5,268 nt of DNA from an uncultured Clostridia bacterium (GCA_947165745.1 CAMVBO010000155.1:1-5268); one strand, 5' to 3'; shown: positions 1-5,103, counted from the stretch's first letter. Translations and numbers: made by a program. Notes: generated by a model from the letters alone, not told the origin.

Positions 1-1237
1 GCTGCTCGCCCTCGCGCTCCTTCGCGCTGAGGCGGCGGCGCAGCAGCTCCGGCGGGAACGGCTCCCCGCCCGAAAGCCGCCGCCAGAGGAAGGCCAGCAG
101 CGCCCGCTCGCCCCGGCGGGACACGGCCTGCAGGCCGGCCTCGTCGAAGCGCTCGGCGAAGGTCTGCCCCTGGCAGAAGGCGCGGCAGCGGGCGATCATC
201 GCGTCGGCCTCGTACACGGCGTCCACTCGAAAGCCCATGGCCTCGGCGCACAGCTCCAGCCCCCGCAGCCAGACCGTCTTCCATTCCAGCGTCCCCTCGC
301 CGCACTCCCGCCGCAGCGCGGCCAGCAGCGGCGCCTCCCCCCTCTGGCCGGCGAACAGCGCCCCCCGGCGGACCAGCTCGCCGTCGAAGGCCAGCAGCGC
401 GCGCATGTAGCGCCGGGCCCCGTCCGCCGCCGCCAGGGCGTTCACCCTGCGGAAGGTGTACAGGCAGCCGTCCAGCCGCCCGAAGCGCTTCATCGCGTCG
501 TGATAGCCCAGCAGCCGCCCCCGGCGCATCAGGTCCGGGTTGAAGTCCAAAAACCCTCCCAGGTTGTGCAGCGGCCGAATCGCCGTCAGCCAGGGCATCC
601 TCTCGTATTCCGGGTGGGTCGGCTCCGGGTGCAGCTCCACGGCCACGATCTCCTCCATGCCGTCGGCCAGGGCCATGCCCACGGGCAGGTTGTCATAATA
701 GCCGCCGTCGATGTAGCGCTGGCCGTCGATGCGCCGCGCCGGGAAGATGGGAAAGCAGCTGGCCGAGGCGATCACCCAGTCCCCCAGGCTGCCGGGCTTT
801 ATGTCGGCAAGGCGCACGGGCGCGCCCGACATCTGCGGGGCCTTGGTGGTCATCAATCCCAGCCGGAGGCCCGAGGCGCGAACCCTGCCCTCGTCCAGGT
901 GCTCCCGCACCAGGTTCTCCAGCGGCGAAATGTCCATGCGCAGGTGCTTGGCGTTCTCCATCAAAAAGGGCACCACGTCCCGCTTGCGATGGATCATGCT
1001 CTCGATGGCGAAGTCGTCCTCGTCCTCCACGGCCATGATCTGGCCCACGGTGATGTTGGACCACAGCTTCACCGCCCCGTCCAGATCCCCCTGGGCGAAC
1101 AGCGCCGCGTTCAGCGCGCCGATGGACGTGCCGTACACGCCGTCAAAGCGCACGCCCAGCTCATTGAACGCCTGCCAGGCCCCGATTTCGTAGGCCCCGC
1201 GGCTGCCGCCGCCGTTCAGTACCAGCGCGCGTTTCAT
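1..1237 (-). CDS. Patatin-like phospholipase family protein (3' end outside window)
   Basis: Serine acyl hydrolase of the patatin family, expected to release fatty acids from phospholipids or other acyl lipids; the substrate is unknown. Visible signatures are the oxyanion-hole stretch GGGSRGAY (residues 9-16), the nucleophile elbow GTSIG with Ser38, and the DGG motif with Asp177, so the Ser-Asp catalytic dyad is complete. The N-terminus begins MKRALVLNGGG, with no signal peptide and no membrane segment, so it is probably cytoplasmic. The patatin domain covers about residues 1-200. The following 210 or so residues are rich in Arg, Leu and Ala and probably helical, and I cannot assign them to a domain. 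The ATG is chosen because AGAGAGGTG lies just upstream (1244-1252) and the GGG oxyanion motif sits close to the start, as usual in the family. At least 412 codons are present and the stop is not reached. It is transcribed divergently from the DUF6440-type gene. Confidence 0.93.
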   Translation of the reverse strand, partial: MKRALVLNGGGSRGAYEIGAWQAFNELGVRFDGVYGTSIGALNAALFAQGDLDGAVKLWSNITVGQIMAVEDEDDFAIESMIHRKRDVVPFLMENAKHLRMDISPLENLVREHLDEGRVRASGLRLGLMTTKAPQMSGAPVRLADIKPGSLGDWVIASASCFPIFPARRIDGQRYIDGGYYDNLPVGMALADGMEEIVAVELHPEPTHPEYERMPWLTAIRPLHNLGGFLDFNPDLMRRGRLLGYHDAMKRFGRLDGCLYTFRRVNALAAADGARRYMRALLAFDGELVRRGALFAGQRGEAPLLAALRRECGEGTLEWKTVWLRGLELCAEAMGFRVDAVYEADAMIARCRAFCQGQTFAERFDEAGLQAVSRRGERALLAFLWRRLSGGEPFPPELLRRRLSAKEREGEQ

Positions 1238-1261
1238 GCCAATCACCTCTCTTCTTTTATC

Positions 1262-1270
1262 ATTATACCA
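1262..1270 (-). promoter_or_regulatory. Extended -10 promoter for the patatin gene
   Basis: Read on the minus strand this is TGGTATAAT: a perfect TATAAT (1262-1267) preceded by a TGG extension. The region 17-18 bp upstream (about 1285-1291) shows only a poor -35 match, so the extended -10 probably carries recognition. Transcription would start near 1255, giving a leader of about 18 bases that contains the ribosome binding site AGAGAGGTG (1244-1252). The promoter is a mirror image of the one serving the opposite strand. Confidence 0.65.
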
Positions 1271-1305
1271 CGCCGCGCAATAGGCTGGATTTTTCGCGGA
1301 ACTGC

Positions 1306-1314
1306 TGGTATAAT
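1306..1314 (+). promoter_or_regulatory. Extended -10 promoter for the DUF6440-type gene
   Basis: TGGTATAAT, with a perfect TATAAT at 1309-1314. The hexamer 17 bp upstream (1286-1291, TGGATT) is a weak -35. The start point should fall near 1321, giving a leader of about 70 bases. The same central bases would serve as the -35 region of the divergent patatin promoter, so the two promoters probably cannot be occupied at once (inference). Confidence 0.65.
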
Positions 1315-1321
1315 GGAGGGA

Positions 1322-1345
1322 GCGCGGCCGGGAATCGCGGCGCGC
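1322..1345 (+). promoter_or_regulatory. GC-rich hairpin at the 5' end of the DUF6440-type leader
   Basis: GCGC (1322-1325) and GCCG (1327-1330) pair with CGGC (1338-1341) and GCGC (1342-1345). This makes an 8-bp all-GC stem with one bulged G (1326) and a 7-base loop GGAATCG. No T-run follows, so it is not an intrinsic terminator. It would sit almost at the predicted transcript start, where hairpins often protect mRNA from 5'-end decay. That role is inference. Confidence 0.4.
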
Positions 1346-1374
1346 CGAGAACACATCATCGCATGCAAACACAC

Positions 1375-1382
1375 AAGGAGGT
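1375..1382 (+). promoter_or_regulatory. Ribosome binding site deciding the DUF6440-type start
   Basis: AAGGAGGT is a near-perfect anti-16S match placed 7 bases before the ATG at 1390. It rules out the in-frame ATG at 1363, whose reading would translate through this site as codons and which has no purine-rich site of its own. Confidence 0.85.
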
Positions 1383-1389
1383 CAGCCCC

Positions 1390-1572
1390 ATGAAGGACGA
1401 CAAGCGTTTTGAGGTCATATTGAAGGAAGGCAGCAGCCTGTCGGAGGCCGGGCAGATGATGGTCCTGGTGGACAGGGAGACGGGCGTGAACTACCTGTGG
1501 GTAAAGTCCGGCTACGCGGGCGGGCTGACGCCGCTGCTGGAGGCCGACGGCAGGCCAATCATCACGAAATGA
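1390..1572 (+). CDS. Small DUF6440-type protein
   Basis: A 60-residue protein beginning MKDDKRFEVILKEG. The pattern KRFEV near the N-terminus, then VDRETGVNYLWV (about residues 27-38), then SGYAGGLTPLLEADGRPII near the C-terminus, matches what I remember of the DUF6440 family. These are short proteins of unknown function, common in Bacillota, with the same G-V-N-Y-L and GGLTPLL core. There is no signal peptide, transmembrane segment or cysteine. The alternating hydrophobic stretches suggest a small beta-rich domain that may bind a partner (inference). It has its own promoter and an excellent ribosome binding site. No clear terminator follows, so some readthrough into proS, 126 bases downstream, is possible. 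The family name is from memory. The gene itself is well supported by start signals and by conserved-looking sequence. Confidence 0.8.
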   Translation: MKDDKRFEVILKEGSSLSEAGQMMVLVDRETGVNYLWVKSGYAGGLTPLLEADGRPIITK

Positions 1573-1600
1573 ACGCCGCGGCTGTTCCCCAAAACTTCAC

Positions 1601-1628
1601 TTGCATAATCAAATGCCTGTGGTATAAT
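1601..1628 (+). promoter_or_regulatory. Promoter for proS
   Basis: A TTGCAT -35 (1601-1606) and a TATAAT -10 (1623-1628) are separated by 16 bases. The -10 is preceded by TGTGG, giving the same TGGTATAAT extended form as the two promoters around 1262 and 1309. Transcription should begin near 1635, leaving a leader of about 64 bases, which is too short for a T-box. Confidence 0.75.
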
Positions 1629-1646
1629 TTTTTACATAGAGGAAAG

Positions 1647-1669
1647 GGCCTCGCCGAATGCGCGGGGCC
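1647..1669 (+). promoter_or_regulatory. GC-rich leader hairpin upstream of proS
   Basis: GGCCTCGC (1647-1654) pairs with GCGGGGCC (1662-1669), an 8-bp stem with one G-U pair closing a 7-base loop CGAATGC. It starts about 12 bases after the predicted transcript start and ends 15 bases before the proS ribosome binding site. There is no T-run, so termination is unlikely. The loop contains the ATG of a 14-codon leader ORF. A role in mRNA stability or translation control is inferred only. Confidence 0.45.
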
Positions 1670-1702
1670 ATGTTATCGCGTACAGGGAGGAAATCCAAAT
1701 GA
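1658..1702 (+). CDS. Possible 14-codon leader peptide coupled to proS
   Basis: ATG at 1658 opens a frame encoding MRGAMLSRTGRKSK, and its TGA (1700-1702) overlaps the proS ATG as ATGA, the classic arrangement for translational coupling. A purine-rich stretch GAGGAAAGGG (1639-1648) lies 9 bases before it and could serve as its ribosome binding site. The peptide has no proline codons, so it is not a classical proline attenuator. It is basic (five Arg/Lys among its last seven residues bar Thr and Gly). The start lies in the loop of the 1647-1669 hairpin. Such a short frame can arise by chance. I list it because of the combined overlap, site and hairpin. Confidence 0.25.
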   Translation: MRGAMLSRTGRKSK

Positions 1703-3426
1703 AGGTCAAAAATCTCGTTTCCAAGCGCTTTAAGGAGACCCCGGCGGACTGCGTCATCGCGTCCCAGGCGCTGATGATGCGCGGCGGCTACATCAAGCCC
1801 GTGGGCAACGGCATCTTCACGCTTTTCCCCATCACCAAGCGCATCACATCCAAGATCGAGAACATCATCCGCCAGGAGATGAACCGCATCGACGGCCAGG
1901 AGGTGCTGTTCCCGGTGACCATGCCGGCGGACCTGTGGCGCAAATCCGGCCGCTATGACAGCATCGGCTCGGAGCTGCTGCGGTTCAAGGATCGCTCCGG
2001 CGCGGACATGGTGCTGGGCATGACCCACGAGGAGGCCTCCGTCCACCTGATGACGGACGTGGCCGACAGCTACACCCAGTACCCCTTTATGATCTATCAG
2101 ATCCAGACCAAGTTCCGCGACGAGCCCCGCTGCCGCGGCGGCCTGATCCGCGTGCGCGAGTTCACCATGAAGGACGCCTACTCCTTCCACACCAGCCAGG
2201 AGGACCTGGAGAAGTACTACGCCCGCTGCTACGAGGCCTACAACCGCATCTACGCCCGCTGCGGCGTGCCGGAGGTGGTGGCCGTGGCGTCGGATTCCGG
2301 CATGATGGGCGGCAAGGTGAGCCACGAATACATGCTGCTGACGGACGTGGGCGAGGACACCATCGTGCTGTGCCGCGACTGCGACTATCGCGCCAATATG
2401 GAGGCGGCCCCCTGCCTGCTGACCAACGAGCCCGGCGAAATCGCGCCCCTTGAGAAGGTGGCCACTCCGAACTGCAAGACCATCGAGGATCTGTGCGCGT
2501 TCCTGAAGATCCGGCCGCAGCAGACCTGCAAGGCCGTGATGTACCAGCGCAACGCCGACGACAGCTTCGTGATCGTGTTCATCCGGGGCGACCTGGACGT
2601 GAACGAGACCAAGCTGCGCAACTTCCTCAAGGCCGAGGTGCATCCCGCCGTCGTCACCGAGGACAGCGGCATCCACGCCGGTTTCACCGGTCCCATGGGC
2701 CTGCCCGAGGGCGTGACCGTGGTCTATGACAACAGCCTCAAGGGCATCGAGTGGTTCGCCACCGGCGCCTGCGAGGAGGATATGCACTACGTGGGCTTCA
2801 ACATCGCCCGGGACATCGGCGACGTGGAATACGTGGACGTGGCCAAGGCCTTCGACGGCGGCATCTGCCCCGTGTGCGGCAAGCCTCACATCTACCTGAG
2901 CCGGGGCATCGAGGTGGGCAACATCTTCCAGCTGGGCACCAAGTACACCGAATCCATGGGCATGACCTATGTGGACCAGGACGGCAGTCTCAAGAACCCC
3001 ATCATGGGCTGCTACGGCATCGGCGTGGGCCGGCTCGCCGCCAGCGTGTGCGAGGCGCACCGGGACGACTACGGCCCCATCTGGCCCATGAGCATCGCCC
3101 CCTGGCATGTGCAGATCTGCTCCCTGCGGGCCGACCAGCCGGAGGTGGCCGAGGCCAGCCAGAAGCTGTATGACGACCTGACCGCCAGGGGCGTGGAGGT
3201 GCTGTGGGACGACCGCGCCGTCTCCGCCGGCGTGATGTTCTCCGATGCGGATCTGTTCGGCGTGCCGCTGCGCGTGGTCATCAGCCCCAAGGGCCTCAAG
3301 AACGGCACCATCGAGATCGCCACCCGCGACAAGAGCATGAAGGAGATCGTGCCCCAGGGCGAGGCCGAGGACTTCATCGTCAAGTACGTGACGGACGAAT
3401 TGGCGAAGCTGGAGTGCCGGCTGTAA
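1699..3426 (+). CDS. proS: Prolyl-tRNA synthetase, bacterial type with editing domain
   Basis: Class II aminoacyl-tRNA synthetase that charges tRNA-Pro with proline using ATP, in the cytoplasm. It has 575 residues, the usual length for the bacterial form. Visible features are THEE (109-112) of the proline pocket, motif 2 in KFRDEPRCRGGLIRVREF (138-155), then MKDAYSFH, and motif 3 GCYGIGVGR (437-445). The insertion editing domain, which clears mischarged Ala-tRNA-Pro, spans about 225-395. Its conserved Lys (278, in QQTCKAV) and His (363, in GACEEDMHYVGFN) fit the family. CxxC pairs at 225-228 and 390-393 bracket the editing insertion. The anticodon-binding domain covers about 467-575, with VLWDDRAVSAGVMFSDADLFG typical of it. 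The start is supported by AGGGAGG (1684-1690), 8 bases before the ATG. The gene has its own promoter and is not T-box controlled as far as visible. Its TAA stop touches a palindromic repeat. Confidence 0.98.
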   Translation: MKVKNLVSKRFKETPADCVIASQALMMRGGYIKPVGNGIFTLFPITKRITSKIENIIRQEMNRIDGQEVLFPVTMPADLWRKSGRYDSIGSELLRFKDRSGADMVLGMTHEEASVHLMTDVADSYTQYPFMIYQIQTKFRDEPRCRGGLIRVREFTMKDAYSFHTSQEDLEKYYARCYEAYNRIYARCGVPEVVAVASDSGMMGGKVSHEYMLLTDVGEDTIVLCRDCDYRANMEAAPCLLTNEPGEIAPLEKVATPNCKTIEDLCAFLKIRPQQTCKAVMYQRNADDSFVIVFIRGDLDVNETKLRNFLKAEVHPAVVTEDSGIHAGFTGPMGLPEGVTVVYDNSLKGIEWFATGACEEDMHYVGFNIARDIGDVEYVDVAKAFDGGICPVCGKPHIYLSRGIEVGNIFQLGTKYTESMGMTYVDQDGSLKNPIMGCYGIGVGRLAASVCEAHRDDYGPIWPMSIAPWHVQICSLRADQPEVAEASQKLYDDLTARGVEVLWDDRAVSAGVMFSDADLFGVPLRVVISPKGLKNGTIEIATRDKSMKEIVPQGEAEDFIVKYVTDELAKLECRL

Positions 3427-3583
3427 TACTACTCTCAGTTTAAAACAGCCAGAGCAGCGGAGGGCGTTTTTCGTTCTGGCAAGGCGAGCCCTTGCGGGCT
3501 TGCTGGCGGCAAGTCAAAAGGGCTCAACGCCGCCAGGACGGAAAAGGCACCTGCTGAATAGCTGGATTAAACTGAGAGGAGTA
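3427..3583. repeat. 157-bp imperfect palindrome, MITE-like intergenic repeat
   Basis: The ends are inverted repeats: TACTACTCTCAGTTTAA (3427-3443) against TTAAACTGAGAGGAGTA (3567-3583), 16 of 17 matching. The pairing continues inward in blocks: CAGC with GCTG, CGTTCTGGC (3472-3480) with GCCAGGACG (3532-3540, one G-U), and GAGCCC (3486-3491) with GGGCTC (3520-3525). The whole element could therefore fold into one long hairpin. TAA flanks both ends (3424-3426 and 3584-3586), compatible with a 3-bp target duplication; the left copy is the proS stop codon. No gene is encoded. This fits a small non-autonomous mobile repeat or an intergenic palindromic repeat. Copy number in the genome is unknown here. 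It could also act as a mRNA 3'-end stabiliser for proS. Confidence 0.7.
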
Positions 3584-3606
3584 TAAGGTCCAATGGAATA
3601 TCAAAG

Positions 3607-3636
3607 AACGCGGGAGCGCTAAAGCGCTCCCGCGTT
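3607..3636 (-). terminator. Intrinsic terminator of the GNAT gene, possibly bidirectional
   Basis: AACGCGGGAGCGCT (3607-3620) and its exact complement AGCGCTCCCGCGTT (3623-3636) form a 14-bp perfect stem around AA. On the minus strand it begins 6 bases after the GNAT stop and is followed by a modest T-rich stretch (CTTTGAT). On the plus strand TTTACTGTT follows, so it may also stop proS transcripts that have passed the palindromic element. Confidence 0.85.
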
Positions 3637-3642
3637 TACTGT

Positions 3643-4857
3643 TCAGAACCGCTGCGCGATGTAATTCAGCTTGGTGAAAAACAGCTTTTTCAGTTCCCCG
3701 ATATCCCCGTTCACTCTGACCCCCGGCAGCCATTCCGGGTCGAAAGCGCAGCAGCCCACGAGCAGGCGGCTGAAATCCTGGATGCTCAATTCCACATCCG
3801 GCTCGGCCTCCGTGCGGCGGACGTCGTTTTCCGCGCCGGGTCTGAACCGGACCTCAAAGGTGCCGTTGTTCTCGGGAATCTGCCCGTCCAAAACGGCCAC
3901 ACGCAGCGTCCCCTCCCCCTTCGTCCGCGCCAGGTACAGCGCCTTTTCCACGTTCACCACCCGCGCCATGCCCCGCTGAACGATCGTCCGTTCCACGGTG
4001 CCGAAGCTGAACTCGGGAAAGATCGCCCGGGGGTCGACGTCCACGGGCATCGCAATCACCGCGTGGCTGTGGTCGGCGGCGTAGCGCTTCAAGAGCGCCA
4101 GCAGGCCCTCCAGCCCCGCGCGGTCGTTGAAGCAGTTGCGCCTGCAGACCAGCTCCTGTCCCGGCCGGGCCTGGATGACGGCGTAGGCGCTGGGCCGACC
4201 CTGGGCGTCGTAGTACACGTGGGCGTAGTCGCGCTTGACGAAGGGGTCCTCCGCCGTCCAAAGGTATTCGGTGTCGCCGCCGAAGATCGAGCAGTTGTAT
4301 CGACAGGCCCGCGCCATGTCGATGGCGCGGATGTCCGCCTTCAGGTCGTTCCCCGGCTCCGAAAGCCTCCAACAGCCCGGCGCGTCCAAGGTTGGCAGTC
4401 CCGCCAGCTTTACCCGCCAGCGGGCCTCGTCGCAGGCGATCTCATAGCCGAACTTGCGGTAAAAGGCGTTGGAGAAGGGATAGAGGTACGAAAGAGTCAT
4501 ACCCCGCGCGTACATGTCCGGCAGGGCGGCTTCAAAGCAGCGGCGGATGGCCCCGCCCCGGCGGTATTGCGGAAGTGTCGCCACGCCCCCGATGCCGCCC
4601 ATCACCACCTCGTGGCCGTCGAAGTTCGCCCGCCACGGGATCACGCAGAAGGTGGCCATCATGGTCCTGTCGTCGTCCTCGAAGACCGCCCACCGGCTGT
4701 CCCAGTGCGCGTCGTCCGCCGCGCCGGGGTGCTCGATCAGCGCCCGGGCGAATGCCTCCGGCGGCTTCTCCGCCCCCTCCAGCGGGTATTCAAAGGCCAG
4801 CGCCGACAGCTGGGCGCAGCGCTTCAGTTCCTCCTTGCGGATCTTGCGAATGATCAT
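3643..4857 (-). CDS. Eis-like GNAT N-acetyltransferase with SCP2-type C-terminal domain
   Basis: A 404-residue acetyl-CoA-dependent N-acetyltransferase whose length and layout match the Eis family: an N-terminal GNAT fold (about 1-135), a second degenerate GNAT fold (about 135-290) and a sterol-carrier-like C-terminal domain (about 300-404). The acetyl-CoA site is visible as GGIGGVATLPQYRRGG (87-102). FYRKFGYE (132-139) aligns with the Eis segment IYGRFGY, placing Tyr133 at the catalytic tyrosine. The last residue is Phe, as in mycobacterial Eis, where the C-terminal carboxylate takes part in catalysis. Known Eis enzymes acetylate aminoglycosides and lysines; the substrate here is unknown. 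I chose ATG 4857 because AGGAGG (4866-4871) lies 8 bases upstream. The in-frame ATG at 4884 lies in the promoter -10 box and cannot be on the transcript. It is convergent with proS, divergent from pta, and apparently monocistronic. Confidence 0.9.
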   Translation of the reverse strand: MIIRKIRKEELKRCAQLSALAFEYPLEGAEKPPEAFARALIEHPGAADDAHWDSRWAVFEDDDRTMMATFCVIPWRANFDGHEVVMGGIGGVATLPQYRRGGAIRRCFEAALPDMYARGMTLSYLYPFSNAFYRKFGYEIACDEARWRVKLAGLPTLDAPGCWRLSEPGNDLKADIRAIDMARACRYNCSIFGGDTEYLWTAEDPFVKRDYAHVYYDAQGRPSAYAVIQARPGQELVCRRNCFNDRAGLEGLLALLKRYAADHSHAVIAMPVDVDPRAIFPEFSFGTVERTIVQRGMARVVNVEKALYLARTKGEGTLRVAVLDGQIPENNGTFEVRFRPGAENDVRRTEAEPDVELSIQDFSRLLVGCCAFDPEWLPGVRVNGDIGELKKLFFTKLNYIAQRF

Positions 4858-4865
4858 CGGTCTCG

Positions 4866-4871
4866 CCTCCT
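4866..4871 (-). promoter_or_regulatory. Ribosome binding site deciding the GNAT start
   Basis: AGGAGG on the minus strand, 8 bases before the ATG at 4857. The predicted transcript start near 4873 leaves only about 16 bases of leader, so this site lies practically at the 5' end of the mRNA. Confidence 0.85.
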
Positions 4872-4879
4872 GTACGATT

Positions 4880-4909
4880 ATCATAATATATCCGGCGCCA
4901 CGATGTCAA
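4880..4909 (-). promoter_or_regulatory. Sigma-A type promoter for the GNAT gene
   Basis: On the minus strand a perfect TTGACA -35 (4904-4909) is followed after 18 bases by TATGAT (4880-4885), five of six matching. It is the strongest -35 in the window. It predicts a start near 4873 and so removes the upstream ATG at 4884 as a start codon. Confidence 0.75.
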
Positions 4910-4954
4910 TGTACGCGCTTGGCGCGATGGCGGGAAAACGGCCTGCCGGCCCGC

Positions 4955-4992
4955 TTCGCCCTTGAAATCGCCCACATTTCGCCCTTTGAATT
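4955..4992. repeat. 23-bp-phased direct repeat upstream of the pta promoter
   Basis: TTCGCCCTTGAAAT (4955-4968) and TTCGCCCTTTGAATT (4978-4992) are the same word with a one-base insertion, starting 23 bases apart, about two helical turns. Between and across them GAAAT (4964-4968) and ATTTC (4976-4980) form a dyad with a 7-base spacer. The second copy ends 22 bases before the pta -35. Placement and phasing suit a regulator binding site, but chance is not excluded. The rest of the 246-base intergenic stretch holds the two promoters and the pta leader; I see no gene in it. Confidence 0.35.
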
Positions 4993-5014
4993 CCGAAACC
5001 TTAACACACAGGCC

Positions 5015-5043
5015 TTTTCAAACCCATTTATTTATCGTATAAT
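5015..5043 (+). promoter_or_regulatory. Promoter for pta
   Basis: TTTTCA (5015-5020, four of six to TTGACA) and a perfect TATAAT (5038-5043) are separated by 17 bases. The expected transcript start is near 5050, giving a leader of roughly 54 bases that contains a hairpin and the ribosome binding site. Confidence 0.75.
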
Positions 5044-5062
5044 AGTAGGGATGGAATATATA

Positions 5063-5080
5063 TCCCGCCGGAGGGCGGGA
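5063..5080 (+). promoter_or_regulatory. GC-rich leader hairpin upstream of pta
   Basis: TCCCGCC (5063-5069) pairs perfectly with GGCGGGA (5074-5080) around the loop GGAG. It ends 9 bases before the GGAGG ribosome binding site (5090-5094), and no T-run follows, so it is not a terminator. It could stabilise the mRNA or keep the ribosome site in an open stretch. The function is inferred. Confidence 0.45.
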
Positions 5081-5103
5081 CGATAAATTGGAGGAAAAAC
5101 ACC

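Noticed and set aside
1339..1346. GGCGCGCC palindrome in the DUF6440-type leader as an operator
   Set aside because: An 8-bp all-GC palindrome is unremarkable in DNA this GC-rich, and its bases are better explained as the 3' side of the leader hairpin.
1363..1389. Upstream in-frame ATG (1363) as the DUF6440-type start
   Set aside because: The AAGGAGGT ribosome site would be inside the coding sequence, and no site precedes 1363.
500..1393. 297-codon plus-strand frame opposite the patatin gene and running into the intergenic region
   Set aside because: The minus-strand frame carries all patatin catalytic motifs. This product is compositionally biased (Gln, His, Arg, Val) with no recognisable domain, and its end crosses two promoters.
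1573..1698. T-box riboswitch upstream of proS
   Set aside because: The leader after the promoter is only about 64 bases and lacks the GGTGGNACCGCG-type T-box word and a terminator/antiterminator pair.
1609..3108. 499-codon open frame antisense to proS
   Set aside because: It lies opposite an unmistakable proS reading frame. Its product is a low-complexity His/Val/Ala/Gly string typical of the antisense frame of GC-rich genes, and I see no ribosome site for it.
3427..3606. Palindromic region as a simple intrinsic terminator or a CRISPR repeat
   Set aside because: The structure is far longer than a terminator and lacks a T-run at its end, and there is no periodic repeat-spacer pattern. A normal terminator exists at 3607-3636.
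4858..4884. Upstream in-frame ATG (4884) as the GNAT start
   Set aside because: It overlaps the -10 box of a strong promoter and would lie upstream of the transcript start. The ATG at 4857 has AGGAGG at ideal spacing.
4063..4965. 300-codon plus-strand frame opposite the GNAT gene
   Set aside because: The minus strand encodes a full Eis-like protein with GNAT motifs. This frame is an antisense shadow with biased composition and extends through the GNAT promoter.
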